Source: Pelobates cultripes (lineage: Eukaryota; Chordata; Amphibia; Anura; Pelobatidae). From it: a stretch of 64,000 bases of DNA. Below, one piece after another: positions 11,083 through 22,455 of the stretch. The notes under the pieces are model-generated. The model saw only the letters and a program-made list of their open reading frames with translations. It had not been told where the DNA came from and did not search any database. The stretch covers positions 278,861,953 through 278,925,952 of the forward strand of contig OW240915.1 in the NCBI GenBank assembly GCA_933207985.1. The letters run 5' to 3'. Every line of letters begins with the position of its first letter. Positions within the stretch are counted from its first letter, which is position 1. The position numbers were made by a program, and so were the translations under genes.

Positions 11083-11401
11083 TAAAATTTGATTAAAGAA
11101 ACACTCAAAGCACTATAACCACGATAAACTGTTTGACAACTTACTTGGTGTCTGCTGGGCACTGGTCATCTCCTCGCCTGCTGCTGTAGCTGTAGCACTA
11201 ACCTAAGCTGGTGCAAGGTTTAGTACATTGGCTGAGTGTGCTCAGCCGACCGTTCTTGGCAGAGCATACACTGTGGAATTAGCTTCAGAAGACATACCTG
11301 ATGGACCCCAGGTAAGTTAATAAACAATTCGCAAGCCTGGGAGGGTGTCACCTGGCATACGGTGATCTGTAGTGATTATGGTGCATGGGGTGTTCCTTTA
11401 A
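11083..11401. mobile_element. TTAA MITE, 'ACTATAACCAC' subtype
   Basis: It runs from TTAAAGAAACACTCAAAGCA to GTGATTATGGTGCATGGGG followed by TGTTCCTTTAA. The ends are inverted copies of each other and lie in TTAA sites. There is no coding capacity. Confidence 0.7.
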
Positions 11402-11719
11402 TTGTTGACACTAGTTTGCGAAAACCTTTTCTTTAGCACAGTTTGATTTTATTTTTCTTAAATGATCCTTTGGAACTTTGCACAACCATGAGAAATGTCA
11501 ACATCCCTTCTCTGTGTAACTAGTGGTGATTACTTTTTAAAAATGTGTTTTGATTGAATTTCACTTTCCTTTGTGTATATGGTAATATCTACAAATTTAA
11601 CTTCTTCCCAACTAAATTCTGCTATGTATTGTCATTGAAATGGACTGGTGTATTACCTCTCCATATGAAGAACAAGTCGCTGATAAATCCATGAAATGTC
11701 ACCAAATTCTCTCCTAAAA

Positions 11720-11865
11720 AAGAATTGACAACCTGTCATGCAGATAATGTAAACTACTTACCCACGTGTCCATACGGCATTCATTATGTTGGCCGCACAA
11801 CTAGACCATTAACAAAAACAGGTGAGGGACATAACAGATATTAAAAATATAACGTTTGTTTATAC
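11720..11865 (+). pseudogene. Penelope-like element: GIY-YIG endonuclease trace
   Basis: The translation reads DNVNYLPTCPYGIHYVGRTT then RPLTK. This matches the Penelope pattern NVVYLxxCPCGxxYVGxTxRxL, in which the second Cys has become Tyr. Only this block of the endonuclease survives; it is cut by a T2-like MITE at 11866. The upstream reverse transcriptase is not recognisable. Confidence 0.6.
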
Positions 11866-12178
11866 TTAAGAGAACACTCCAAGCACCATAACTACTACTG
11901 TGCCGCTCCCCGAAGCTCCTAATCTGCTGAGCATCCATTACCTCTCATGAGCTAAGCACAGCAGTACAGAGCATCACCACAAGTCTTACCTCAGACATAG
12001 AGCTTCCGACATTGTCTGAACTAATGGTAGTGGGAAACTATGTCTGCGAACCCCAAGTAAGAAGCCAAATCATTCTAAAACGGTTTGACTACTTAAAATT
12101 GGGCGGGTGCCTGGCCATTTCTGGCACCATAACTACTACAACACTCTCGTGGTTACTGTTCTTGGAGTGTTCTGTTAA
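11866..12178. mobile_element. TTAA MITE inserted beside the Penelope trace
   Basis: It runs from TTAAGAGAACACTCCAAGCA to CTTGGAGTGTTCTGTTAA, with inverted ends and a TTAA at each border. Same subtype as 11083-11401. Confidence 0.7.
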
Positions 12179-13620
12179 AACACATGCGCAATAACAAACA
12201 ACAGGAAAAAGTTCAAAACTATTTAAAACATATCCCAAATATTTCAAACACATGTATTTTTGTGTACTGTGAAAAATAAATTAAAACATAGAAATCTGAA
12301 CAAATTTATCCTGCACCCGGGCACCTCCATGTCAGCGGTCCATCAGTCATTGTTACAAGCTCTGCAACTAGCAGTCATCATAGAGAAAGCATACAGGGAC
12401 GGGGATGAGAAATTAAAGTAACACTTTGATTTGTCCTTCTAATTTGCAATGTGTGCCTGAACTGAACTGTGATGTAATTTGCTAAATCTTTAACAAATAC
12501 ATTTGAAAAACAGAGCATCATGTGAAAACAGACGAGAAGCAGCTATGGAGCCTGGAGTATGTGGGCACCGGGTTCTGAATTACTGGGATGTTGAGTAAAT
12601 TATTTAGGACTGATGCAAGACCTGGCACCTATGCACCCCAGGCACCATAACCACTTCAACCAGTTTTCCTTCAATAAGTTACGTTCAGACAGACAGGCCG
12701 GTGTGCAGCATTTGAACAGATATGTGCACTGACAAAAAAATTGTTATTAGGATAATTCTTTCATTAAGTTTTGAAAGGAAATATATATATATTTTTTTTA
12801 AATTAACTATATGTAAAATGTATTTAAAAATGTATAATTAAAAAAGGAGGATTTGGTATCCGCTTATATAATTAAAGTTTAGATTTTGATACATAGTTAG
12901 TATGTTATTGCAAAAATAGATACACTGTTACCTTGTAATATATTAAGTGAGTAAGTGAACAGCCGCTATAAAAAGACGATACAGGCAGTCAGTCCATATC
13001 CATTGAGAAAGCCACCGAAGCGGAGAAACGTGTCTGGAGAGGATCTGACTCCCACTACTACCAGCCACCATCTAGATAGTACAGGGGACCGTTACCTGAA
13101 TCTAAAACAGCAATACCACACTGGTGTCTCGGGACACCGAGAGACTCATCTAAGGTCTGAACTGCATATGGCTTACATGTTAACTGTGATAGACGAAAAC
13201 GCAGGCTGTATACTATAAATTAATTTTTATCATTTTTTAATTCTTATGAGGAATATCTTAATAAAGTGAATTTATACCCTGTTAATCTTGAAGTTTTGAA
13301 TAAGGAGGATATATTTTAAGATATATTTTTTTCTGTCTTTTACATATACTTGGATTTGCATGATGGAATGAACTACTTAGGGGATTCACCTGGAGGAAAA
13401 TCCACCATTCGACTTGCATATATTTCTGCAATTTTATTTTTGCTATAGTTATCAAGTTATAGTTATTATAGCTAGCTTGTATATAACAATTTAGGAGATA
13501 ACGGTTTTAAAGTGCTATTGTGTATCTGATTCAATAGGTTGCTAGGTTTCCTATTTGTATACCCTATTCTTATCTATATCTATGTTGGAATTCGGTGCTC
13601 CACTTTTACTATTTTTTATA
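12179..13620. other. Unassigned DNA; retroelement-like 3' motif near 13.0 kb
   Basis: No gene is supported. At about 13000-13040 GAGAAAGCCACCGAAGCGGA is followed by GAAACGTGTC, a motif type seen near the 3' ends of several amphibian retroelements, so the 87-codon frame starting at 12955 is not called as a gene. The rest is AT-rich. Confidence 0.4.
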
Positions 13621-13630
13621 TATGTAAAAA

Positions 13631-13866
13631 TGAGAAACTCAACCTTACTGTTAGTATATGACAGGATCCTTCAGCGATATACATACATGGACAATGTTGG
13701 AATTCTGACATTTAGTCTCTATGGTCTCCCCTGCTTCTGTGCGGGGAGTGAAGCAGGGAAAACCATAGAGACTAACTGTCGGTTTTCAAACATTGTCCAA
13801 TGCAACGTGCATGTATATGGCTGAAGGATCCAGTCATATACTAAAGGTAGTGATGAAGTTTTCTCA
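13631..13866. repeat. Foldback element, about 110-bp arms
   Basis: The left arm (13631-13738) and right arm (about 13750-13866) are imperfect inverted copies: AGGATCCTTCAGCGATATAC pairs with the complement of GTATATGGCTGAAGGATCC, and TTAGTCTCTATGG with CCATAGAGACTAA. The spacer is about 11 nt. The right-arm sequence has a relative at about 30.78-30.84 kb and 49.44-49.48 kb. Confidence 0.8.
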
Positions 13867-13869
13867 TAC

Positions 13870-14990
13870 AATTAATTGGTGAAACAATATATATTTCCTT
13901 TCAAAACTTGTTGAAATAATAATTATTTATAGATAAATATGTTAAAATAATAGTAATAGGAGAGAATATATATATATATTTTATTTTTAAGTCTAAAAAA
14001 CTCTACAATCAGTCAGGGTAAGCATAACAAATGGTGGATAACTGTGTTAAAATAATAAACTAATAAGGCCAGAGAATGCTAAGTCTTCTGACCTTGAACA
14101 TTACCTAATAATAGGAGTGTGCCCCTTTTTGTGGCCATACTCAATAAGTTATCTCCCCCTTCTTGCCAGTTTAGGATCCTCAACCCCCAAACTACCTGCC
14201 CCTTTCTCATACTATTAACATAGCCTATGCCATTCCTCTAATATGTTAATAGGAGTGTTGGTTATACTCTAGAAAAATGTAAAAGTAAAATGCTATAGTT
14301 ACCTGTTTAAATATTGTTTGATGTTCTTCTCTACAATATTTTTTCTTGTATCTTCTGTCTTCAAACAACCTTTTTTTTTTTTTTTTCCAAAGGTCATTTA
14401 AGAAAAACAAAAACTAATCCATAATGATGTGACAGAGACTTTCTATATTCTTCACAAAGTGAAGACACTACCTTTGCCTGTGCCCCTGCATATAGGTGGA
14501 CATAGTAAGTGTTTTTGAAAACATTTAACTGTAAAACAAAAAAAAAGGAATATATATGAAAGAACTTTGTGCAGATCTTGCCCTTTGTGCCCCTTCTCAC
14601 ATCTTTGGGGAAGGAAGCAGAGACCAAGTTTACTCCCATGTTTAACAACATTTCCACCACCCATGGACGATGGATACAGGAGCAGCATGATTGTTCCTCT
14701 ACTCATATATTTAAAGGGTTACTCCAATATGTCCCGGTTGTGGGGACATACATTTAGCAAGAATTTGTCCTCTTACCTTGGTCCCTGGGTAACCACTCTC
14801 AGCCAAACACTGGCATTCTGGCAATTAAATTTACACAAAATTAACATCAACCAGCCAAGAACTCTAGTTCAGAACTGGATGATGATCCCCAAATGAAGCT
14901 GCTGGAGGTGTTAAATTCCATATGTGCAGGGTTTTATAGTGAAACACTGAAAGTATAGCCTCCAGGCAACAAGTACCCAGTAATTTCTTC
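13870..14990. other. No recognised feature
   Basis: AT-rich DNA with short (TA)n and T/A runs near 13970 and 14380. Overlapping short ORFs between 14390 and 14900 on both strands have no recognisable motif. Confidence 0.5.
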
Positions 14991-14994
14991 TCAT

Positions 14995-17319
14995 CTACCA
15001 ATGTTTAGTGTGCCCACTCGGTCTGCAGCATTCTGAAATCAACAGCAATACATGACCTGTTCATTTCAAAATCTCTCACCCTACTAGCACTTACTGAGAC
15101 CTGGCTGACCCCTTCTGATAGTGCTACTCCTGCTTCTTTATATTTTGGCGGCCTACAATTCTCCCACACTCCAAGACTAAACAACTGTAAAGGGTGCGGT
15201 GTAGGCATCCTTCTCTACCTTCAATGTAGCTTTCAACCAATCTTCCCTGGCCCTGCCTTATTTTTTTTTTTCTTTGACGTTCACACTGTCCACCTATCTA
15301 AATCTACTCCTTTAAGAACTGGCATCATTTATCATTACCCTGGTCCTCATAGAATATTCATTGAACACTTTTCTTCCTGGCTGCCCATCTTTTCCTCTAG
15401 CACTCCACTGTCTGACCTACAGCAATTCTCCACAAACCTCCAAAATCTCCTTTTACCCATCTCAAACATCCCCTGCCCTATCTCTGCAACCTCCTTCTAC
15501 AGCTCCACCCTATCATCTGAACTTGATATCATGGCACCTTCTGTATTTAAACATTGTAAGTGACCCCGGTTGCAATCTTGGCACACTAAGCTAACCAATT
15601 ACCTCCAAAAATGCTCCAGAACTTCTGAAAGCTGCTGGAGAATGTCTCTTTCTGCATCTGGCTCTACCTAAAATTTATGCTACAGTTCAGCTCTTTCCTC
15701 TGCAAAAGAAAACAATTTCAACACCCTTATTACCATGCTCTTCCGAGAACCCAAATGCCTATTTCACATGGTTAATGCTCTTCTTCGCCCTGTTGTTGCT
15801 CCTTCCCCCAAGTTATGTGACCACTACTAACTTTGCAAAGCACTTAATTGAGAAGATTTTTGTAATCAGGAAAGAGATCTCTAATCTCTCTCCTACCCCT
15901 GCCACTACTTCCTCCAAGATCTTTGAGAGAGTTGTGTAAGCTACATTGACCGACTTCCTTAAATCAAACTCTCTGCTCGACCGGCTGCAGTCAGAATTCC
16001 GCACTAGTCACTCTGTCGCAATGGCACTGACCAAAGTATCCAATGACTTAATTACTGCTAATCCAGTGGTCACTACTTTCTCCTAATTCTCCTTGACCTT
16101 TCTGCTGCTTTCGACACTGACGGTCATCAACAACTCATCCTCAGAAATCTTGGACTATGAGACTGCATTGTCCTGTTTCTCTTCCTACCTCTCCCTATGC
16201 TCCTTAATTTTTTTTTCCTCTGGCTTTTCTTCTCCTCCACAACACCTCTATGTTGGTGTTTCCTAAGGTTCTGTCCCTGGTTCTCTACTGTTCTTGATCT
16301 ATACTGCCTCCCTTGGTAAAGGCATTAGCTTTTGGCTTCTAATATAATTTCTATGTGGAAAACCATCAAATCTATCTGTCCTCTCCTGATTTGTCGCCAT
16401 TCGTTCTTACTTGCGTCTCTGACTGCGTCTTTGCTATTTCCACCTGGTTGGTTGCTCATATTCTTAAGCTTCACCTGTCCAAAACAGAGCTTCTCGTGTT
16501 TCCTCCCTCAAGTGTTGCTACTCCTGTGTCTGTCTCCATCCAAGTCAATGGTACTATCATCAACTCTACCTCACAGGCTTGCTGCCTAAGTGTTCTCTTT
16601 GACTTCAGTCAAGTTCAGTCAATTCCCAAATCCTGCCGCTTCTATCTCAAAAACATAGCTACCTAACGCCAGATACGGCCAAGGTGCTTAACCATGCTGC
16701 TATAATCTTTCGTCTTGACTACTGAAATTGCTTCTTTGTGGTGTTGCACATTCCCAGCTGGCCCTGTTACAATCTATAATGAATACATCTGCAAGGCTCA
16801 TCATCCTATCTGGCTGCATCTGCCATGCCTCCCCCTCTATCAGACCTTACACTGGCTTTCAGTAAAATATAGGGCTCAATTTACAATTCTGGTGCTTGCT
16901 TACAAATCTCTACATAAAACTGCTTCTACCTACCTATCCTCACTGATACACAAGTATGTCCTGTCCAGGGCTCAACGCTCTGCCCAACATCCGTGTCTAT
17001 TACCTGTTCATACTCGTACCTCGTACCGCCTTCAAGACTTCTCTAGGGCTGCGTCGTTCCTTTGGAACTCCCTTCCCTGCTTCGTTAGACTCTCACCCAG
17101 TCTCAGTTCCTTCAAAAGATCATTAAAAACTCACTTTTTTATGAGAGCATATCAGTTAAACTGTTAATAGCTTTCCCTCCCCGCATCATGGTATTTCATC
17201 CTGCTTCCTCTTCATTGTAAACTATTCTAGCAACCTACTTTTTCCTGTACATGAAATACATTCTTCCCTTACCTCGTTTACCCCAATCCCTCTACAATGT
17301 AAACTCATTTGAGCAGGAC
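14995..17319 (+). pseudogene. L2-clade LINE, decayed, main part
   Basis: The 5' part near 15060-15130 translates as LTLLALTETWLTPSDSATP, the endonuclease ALTETWL block. Around 16255-16330 is a broken GSV.G.LLFLIYTASLG, the RT motif-B region. At 16840-17160 the C-terminus reads LHWLSVKYRAQFTILVLAYK, then FLWNSLP and SPSLSSFKRSLKTHFF, typical of L2-type ORFs. Many stops and frameshifts are present. The 3' tail continues after an insert, at 18450-18571. Confidence 0.8.
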
Positions 17320-18449
17320 TGTCAGGAATAAGTATCTTTAATATATTTGTCTCTTTAAATAATGGTGTTATTTCCCTTTAAGTTCACAGTTCCGCTGACA
17401 ATAACAGCTATTTAAGTCCGTCCTGTTAGTGAACCTTTGCATTCCTAATGAGCTGACACCAGCCTGTTATCCTCCTGTGCCTTGCGTGTTTCTACTAAAT
17501 AATTTTTCAGGTCTCAGAATCTCCAGCTCAATTCAGAACGTATTTTCCACTTACCTCACCAGGAATTCCTTCAGAATCTAAAAATTAAATGCTTATACTC
17601 ACCTTGTTTCCTGCATTTCTCCAATGGGCTTCAAATATCTCGAACTTAGCTGCTGAAAGCTAAATTAACTTTTTTTTTTTGCACTCTCCTACAGCTAGCC
17701 AGTTTACCTGCCTTTATATTTATATTTGTTTTTTCCATATGGGAATTGCTTCCTGCAGGAATCACAGACTTGCAGTTGAACAATCTGCCATGAAATTTGT
17801 TTTCCTACTACTAATTGGCTAATTAATTTACAAGGTGATCCAAGAAACACTAACTAAACCAATAAGTGGATAAAAACAGGCACTAATAAATAATAATGAT
17901 TAAAATTCAAAGTGAAGTATATTAAAAAATGTGCGGATATCTCTTTAAGCTGCATAAAATTACATGCAAACCAAAACACGCGTTGTAAACTTGAATGTAT
18001 ATTAAAGTGCTTTTGCTATTAAAAACAGTGTGAATGTTATTGTACAACAACCAACACAGAATAAAAGCCAATATCCTTAAGTACTACAAGAAAACCCACA
18101 AGTTGTTGTGCAAACCAATATAAAAGAGATAGTAAAAAAAATATATAAACAAGGATAAAAATACTTACGAAGAGTGTTAAATAAGTATTTTTATACTTTG
18201 TTTACCATTTCTTTTATATTAGATTGTGCACCAACTTGTGGGTTTTATTGTATTAATTTACAAGGTGAAGCAACCTATTTTATTTAGCTAAGAATGCTTT
18301 CTTTCTTGCTAACTTTGTTCTTATTCCAACTGTCTGATCTAAAAAAATACTTTCATGTTTATTTTATCTCATTTTTGCCAAATAAAGTCTCTGCAAAGTG
18401 ATGGACTATTTTCCTGAATGATCTGTAAGGAACAGGAGTGAATATGACA
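17320..18449. mobile_element. Unclassified insert splitting the L2 3' end
   Basis: L2 tail sequence (AACTCATTTGAGCAGGAC) stops at 17319 and resumes at 18450 (CATCAACACCCTCTGTTCCT). The insert starts TGTCAGG and ends TATGACA, an LTR-like TGTCA/TGACA pair. It has a TATA-like GCTATTTAAGTCC near 17410. The flanks AGGAC and AGAGC do not form a clean target duplication, so the LTR call is tentative. It contains a foldback at 18086-18252. Confidence 0.5.
18086..18252. repeat. Inverted repeat with AT-rich arms
   Basis: The arm containing AACCCACAAGTTGTTGTGCA (left) pairs with TGTGCACCAACTTGTGGGTT (right), and TATAAAAGAGATAGTAAA pairs with TTTACCATTTCTTTTATA. The two arms of roughly 75-80 nt are separated by about ten bases. 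Confidence 0.8.
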
Positions 18450-18571
18450 AGAGCCATCAACACCCTCTGTTCCTGTACGTCCAGCTCGTCTTGTTGCAAA
18501 TACATACCTGTTAGTCCACCTATTGAACAGCACAGAATTTGTTGGCGCTTTATAAATGATAATAGTGATAA
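18450..18571 (+). pseudogene. L2 LINE 3' tail
   Basis: It contains TTTGTTGGCGCTTTATAAAT followed by GATAATAGTGATAA, the usual 3' terminus with a short tandem tail of L2-type LINEs. It completes the element begun at 14995. Confidence 0.8.
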
Positions 18572-19507
18572 ACGGCTAGAGTCGTCATGGTGATTGGAAT
18601 AACCATTTAACTATTTAAAAGCTGCTCCCATTGCTCACATGCATAGGTGGCTCTCCTTTGTACTTCTCATTTCACAAATCCACAGCTTAGGGTATAATGG
18701 AAGTGTGGCTGCCAACACACTCTCTTATTTAACCCCTTACCTGCATATCATGAGTAAAGTGCATAGTGGGATGATTTCCAATCCACAGAATGGCAAATTG
18801 TTTAAAATCTGCCTTCTAATTTCCTACTTTAATCACACGTTTGAAAGGCTCTATGTCCCCGCAAAAAAGATCTGTATAGATGAGTCCCTGGTCTAGAGCA
18901 AATAGTATACTCTTGTTCATAATGTGAACTGATGAGCTGCTTAGATTTAAAAATAGATGTGGGATTTGTGGGTTAATTTGCAATCATGGTCTGCTGAAAT
19001 GCTCTAAAGTGTTACAAAAACACTTACATCCCTTTTGAGATACCATAAGGTGCTGGTAGTTTGAACAAGCAACCTGCTAGAATGCTGCAAAATAGGACAT
19101 GAACCCAGCACCAAAATTCAAAATCTGAAAAAACCTTAAATGGCTGTGTCTCATATTTTCCCTTTAAACATCCACATATACCTAGCAAAAGTACACATGG
19201 GATATTGCAGTATTCAGAAGGCATATTTGGTGCTATACTGCCATAGCACACATAAAGATTACAAAATATGCAAGAACATCTCAATGTTTGTGTCAAAAAG
19301 GCAGAAAAAACACTTATTTCCACTACTCTTGGTACAAACTAGCAAAAAAATGACCAACAATAAGGATCAAATTATGCCATTTGAGATATCCTGAGGTGTC
19401 TTCTTTAAGAAATGGTATGCCTTTGTGAGGTAGTTTGAACTAGCAACCTGGCAGAATGGTCCAATCTGAGACATAGCTCCATAAAATCCATCTATGAAAA
19501 TTCACTC
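18572..19507. other. Unassigned interspersed-repeat-like DNA
   Basis: Contains phrases such as CCTTTTGAGATACCATAAGG and a second ATTTGAGATATCCTGAGG, indicating an internal approximate repeat about 350 bp apart (19030 and 19380). No coding sequence is supported. Confidence 0.4.
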
Positions 19508-19897
19508 TTAAAGGGACACTATAGGCACCCAGACCACTTCAGCTCATTGAAGTGGTCTGGGTGCAGTGTCCCAGTATCTCTTAGTCCTGTGATGAAGAAT
19601 ATTGCAGGTTTTGAGAAACTACAATGCTTACATTGCAGGACTAAGACAGCCTCTAGTAGTTAAATGTCCCCTAAATGATGCATGGGGACATCCAGCGTCA
19701 GAGAAATCACCATAAGAAAGGGTTGACTTGCCACAAATGCGTTAGGTCCCCCCACCAGCGGGAGGAGACAGAGCACTTTTCAAGGTTGGAATCGGGTAAG
19801 TAACAAAAATGTTTGTTTTTTTTAATTCTTTCTGAGCTTTGGGGGAGGGGTACCAAAAGATACAGATTTGTATCCTAACATTATAGAATCCCTTTAA
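19508..19897. mobile_element. T2/Kolobok-type MITE (extends across left edge of duplication)
   Basis: It starts TTAAAGGGACACTATAGGCA, has the ACCACTTCAGCTCATTGAAG palindrome and ends ATTATAGAATCCCTTTAA. The visible A/B homology begins inside it at 19599, because copy B is cut at that point by the N run. Confidence 0.8.
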
Positions 19898-20039
19898 TAT
19901 GCTAAAATCCTCACCTCTCCTATATGGCACAGCAACATCAGAAATGAGTGACAATGTCATACATTTTTTTGTCACAGTGACAAACATCAGATTTACAAAA
20001 TATCCAGAAAAAACGTGCATGTAAAAAAATGTGATGCCG

Positions 20040-20300
20040 GAAGCCAGGATATAATGTCACTCCAGCCCTAGGTAGATAAGAGAAGATGGTCCAGGCACTT
20101 CAAGTGCTCGAAGGGGCATATTTATTTGGAACACAGTGTTACCAGCAGCAGTGTATCGACTCAAATGGGTCTTTCTCAAAGGGTAACTCCGGCCCCGGCA
20201 TCAATAAATGGCATGCGCCGGAGCAGTGCTAGAAGAGCTTAAAGATTACAGGGTCATAGCTATCCCACTGGTCCCCAGGCAAAGGAACCACTCCAGCTCT
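20040..20300. repeat. Retroelement 3'-end-like fragment
   Basis: Contains GGGGCATATTTATTTGGAAC and AAATGGGTCTTTCTCAAAGG, a motif pair common near the ends of vertebrate Penelope/DIRS-type elements. Assignment is tentative. It is present in both copies. Confidence 0.35.
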
Positions 20301-20440
20301 ACCAGAGGTAGGAAAGCTGAATGGATGTAAATTAAAACAAAACAAATAAATAATAATTTGTGTGTGTGAGAGAATGTGCATGTGTGTCTGTCAGTCAGTT
20401 TGTGTGTTTCTGTTAGTGAGTATGTGTGAGTATTGGTAAT

Positions 20441-20981
20441 TTAAAGGGACACTACAGTAACCAGAACGGCTATAGCTTAATGTAGTGGTTCTGGTTTCTA
20501 TCGTGTCTATGTCCCTTAAGAGAAAAGCAGTGTTTACATTGCTGCCTAGGAACACCTCTAGTGGCAGTCACTCAGATGGCAACTAGAGGTGCTTCCTAGT
20601 CCAGTGCTGCACAATGTACAGTTCTGGTGTTCAGCATCTCCACAAACTGCATGGAGTCACTGAACATTCCTCGTAGAGATGCACTGAGTAAATGCATCTC
20701 TATGAGGAGATGCTTATTGGCACAGTGTGGTGTTTTGTAGCACAATTGCCTCCCAATGCTTTCCTGTGGGAAAGCATTAGATTGGTTGAGTTCTTTTTTT
20801 TATTTTCTTTTTTTATTAACAAGTTGTGTGAGTTTACAGCCATGGGGCATGTGGCTAGGGCAGCATAAAAAAGAATCAAAATCAGCAAAGAATTGAGCAG
20901 TAGGACTGCAGGGGCTTGATCAATACACAAAAACTGTGTTATTAAGCTAAAGTTGTTTTGGAGACTATAGTGTCCCTTTAA
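20441..20981. mobile_element. Complete T2/Kolobok-type MITE, 541 bp
   Basis: It starts TTAAAGGGACACTACAGTAA and ends GACTATAGTGTCCCTTTAA, giving inverted ends with TTAA on both sides. The interior is non-coding. Copy B counterpart: 40287-40827. It shares its right TTAA with the next MITE. Confidence 0.9.
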
Positions 20982-21379
20982 AGGACCACTGTAGTGCCCC
21001 CACCCTCAGGGTCCACCTCCTGCCGGGCTGGATGGAGAGGAAGGGGTTAAACTTACCTCTCTCTCCAATGCCGGGTGGGGAGCTCTCCTCCTCCTCTTCG
21101 GCTGAATGCGCATGCGCGGCAGGAGCCGCGCGCGCATTCAGCCAGTCCATAGGAAAGGATTCTCAATGCTTTCCTATGGACGCTGGCGTCTTCTCACTGT
21201 GAGAGTAACGCGGAAGCCCTCTAGCGGCTGTCAATGAGACAGCCACTAGAGGCTGGATTAACCCATTTATAAACATAGCATGCTATGTTTATAAAAAAAA
21301 GGGTTAAACCTAGCTGGACCAGGCACCCAGACCACTTCATTAAGCTGAAGTGGTCTGGATGCCTATAGTGGTCCTTTAA
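20978..21379. mobile_element. Second MITE abutting the first, 402 bp
   Basis: It starts TTAAAGGACCACTGTAGTGC and ends CTATAGTGGTCCTTTAA. It has an internal GCGCATGCGCGGCAGGAGCC block and hairpins (CTCTAGCGGCTGTC / GACAGCCACTAGAG). This is a different subfamily (GGACCAC) from its neighbour (GGGACAC). Copy B counterpart: 40824-41225. Confidence 0.9.
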
Positions 21380-21849
21380 CTTCTGGCACTCAAGGCCTTA
21401 ATAGTTTTGAAAAAAAATCAAACTGATTTTCCAATATATTTTATATTTCAATTGGAAAAATTATATGGACCAAACTATTCAAACCAGATGATTCGGACCA
21501 ATCAAGTTTTTCTTCTGTGTAAATGTCTGATGATCATATTAATATATTAATATTTTGCGAATGCATACAATCATAAATAGACAAATGTTTGAATATTTTA
21601 CTTTTTTTTTTTAACAATGATAATGCACCCCCATTTTTTAAATGTTTTTTTTTCATAAATGACAATTTTTATTGCTTTTTCATGAGAATGGTCCACCCAT
21701 TTAACATGGAACACTTTAATATATTTCCCGTTATATATATGATTTCTAGAGACACAACTGCATAGAAATTTGTATTTTCTACCCAAATCTTTTGTTTTAA
21801 TAATATTGTGGAGATAATATTTTAGTCATTACAAAATGTCTCCACATAC

Positions 21850-22073
21850 CTAGCCTGAGGAACATCAATATTGGATGAAACCACCTTGCGCTTTTCCTCA
21901 AGAAGATAGATCGACCGTCTGTAGTCTTGTTTCATTTCTGGATCATGTTCAAAGCTCCTTCTGGAACTTTCCGACTCCAAGTCCTTACCCTTTCTCATCT
22001 GGGCAGCCATTTGTAGATTTGGTGTACAATAGTGGCCTGCTTTAGGTTCCATTGCAGAATTAGCGCACACTCC
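21850..22073 (-). CDS. Candidate internal exon of a host gene, copy A
   Basis: On the minus strand a pyrimidine-rich acceptor (TTTCCTGTTGCAG) precedes GGAGTGTGCG, and the exon ends GGCTAG before a strong donor GTATGT. The 224-bp exon is open in one frame for 74 codons plus two bases. The translation is hydrophilic and charged: GVCANSAMEPKAGHYC, then RRSFEHDPEMKQDYRRSIYL, then VSSNIDVPQA. I do not recognise the protein. Several features suggest a real exon rather than repeat: balanced composition, no stops, splice signals at both ends and no match to the mobile elements around it. The reading frame runs past the donor only briefly. Codons before the acceptor are intronic. Confidence 0.7.
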
Positions 22074-22079
22074 CTGCAA

Positions 22080-22455
22080 CAGGAAATTTACACCAAATTA
22101 CCACACATGAAATTCACCAACAGATATACAAATATTCCAGACTATATCAATTAATGACTTGTAGTAATAAAAATATGGGAAAAAGAGATATACAGTGACC
22201 GTGGCACTTATCATGCAGTTATGCTGTGTATTGATTTTGAAAAGAAAAAGTAAATCTAATCCAAGAGGTAAAGTCAGGAACTGCTGTTAAATTTTGCTGA
22301 AGAGTCTGTCCTCTTTTTTTCATAATACAAAAAGTTCAGATTTCAATAGAAATTGTCACTTTTATAAATTAATCTTATATAGACTCCTCCATCCCCCTTG
22401 CTGTCACAGACATCAGACATCAGGTCCTGCTACTTCCTGGTGTGTTTAGCTTAGT
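22080..22455. other. Intron-like DNA upstream of the exon
   Basis: This contains the acceptor's upstream intron. It ends at the LINE insertion point. In copy B the ACATCAG repeat near 42260 has one extra 7-bp unit, which shifts the A/B offset by 7. Confidence 0.5.
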
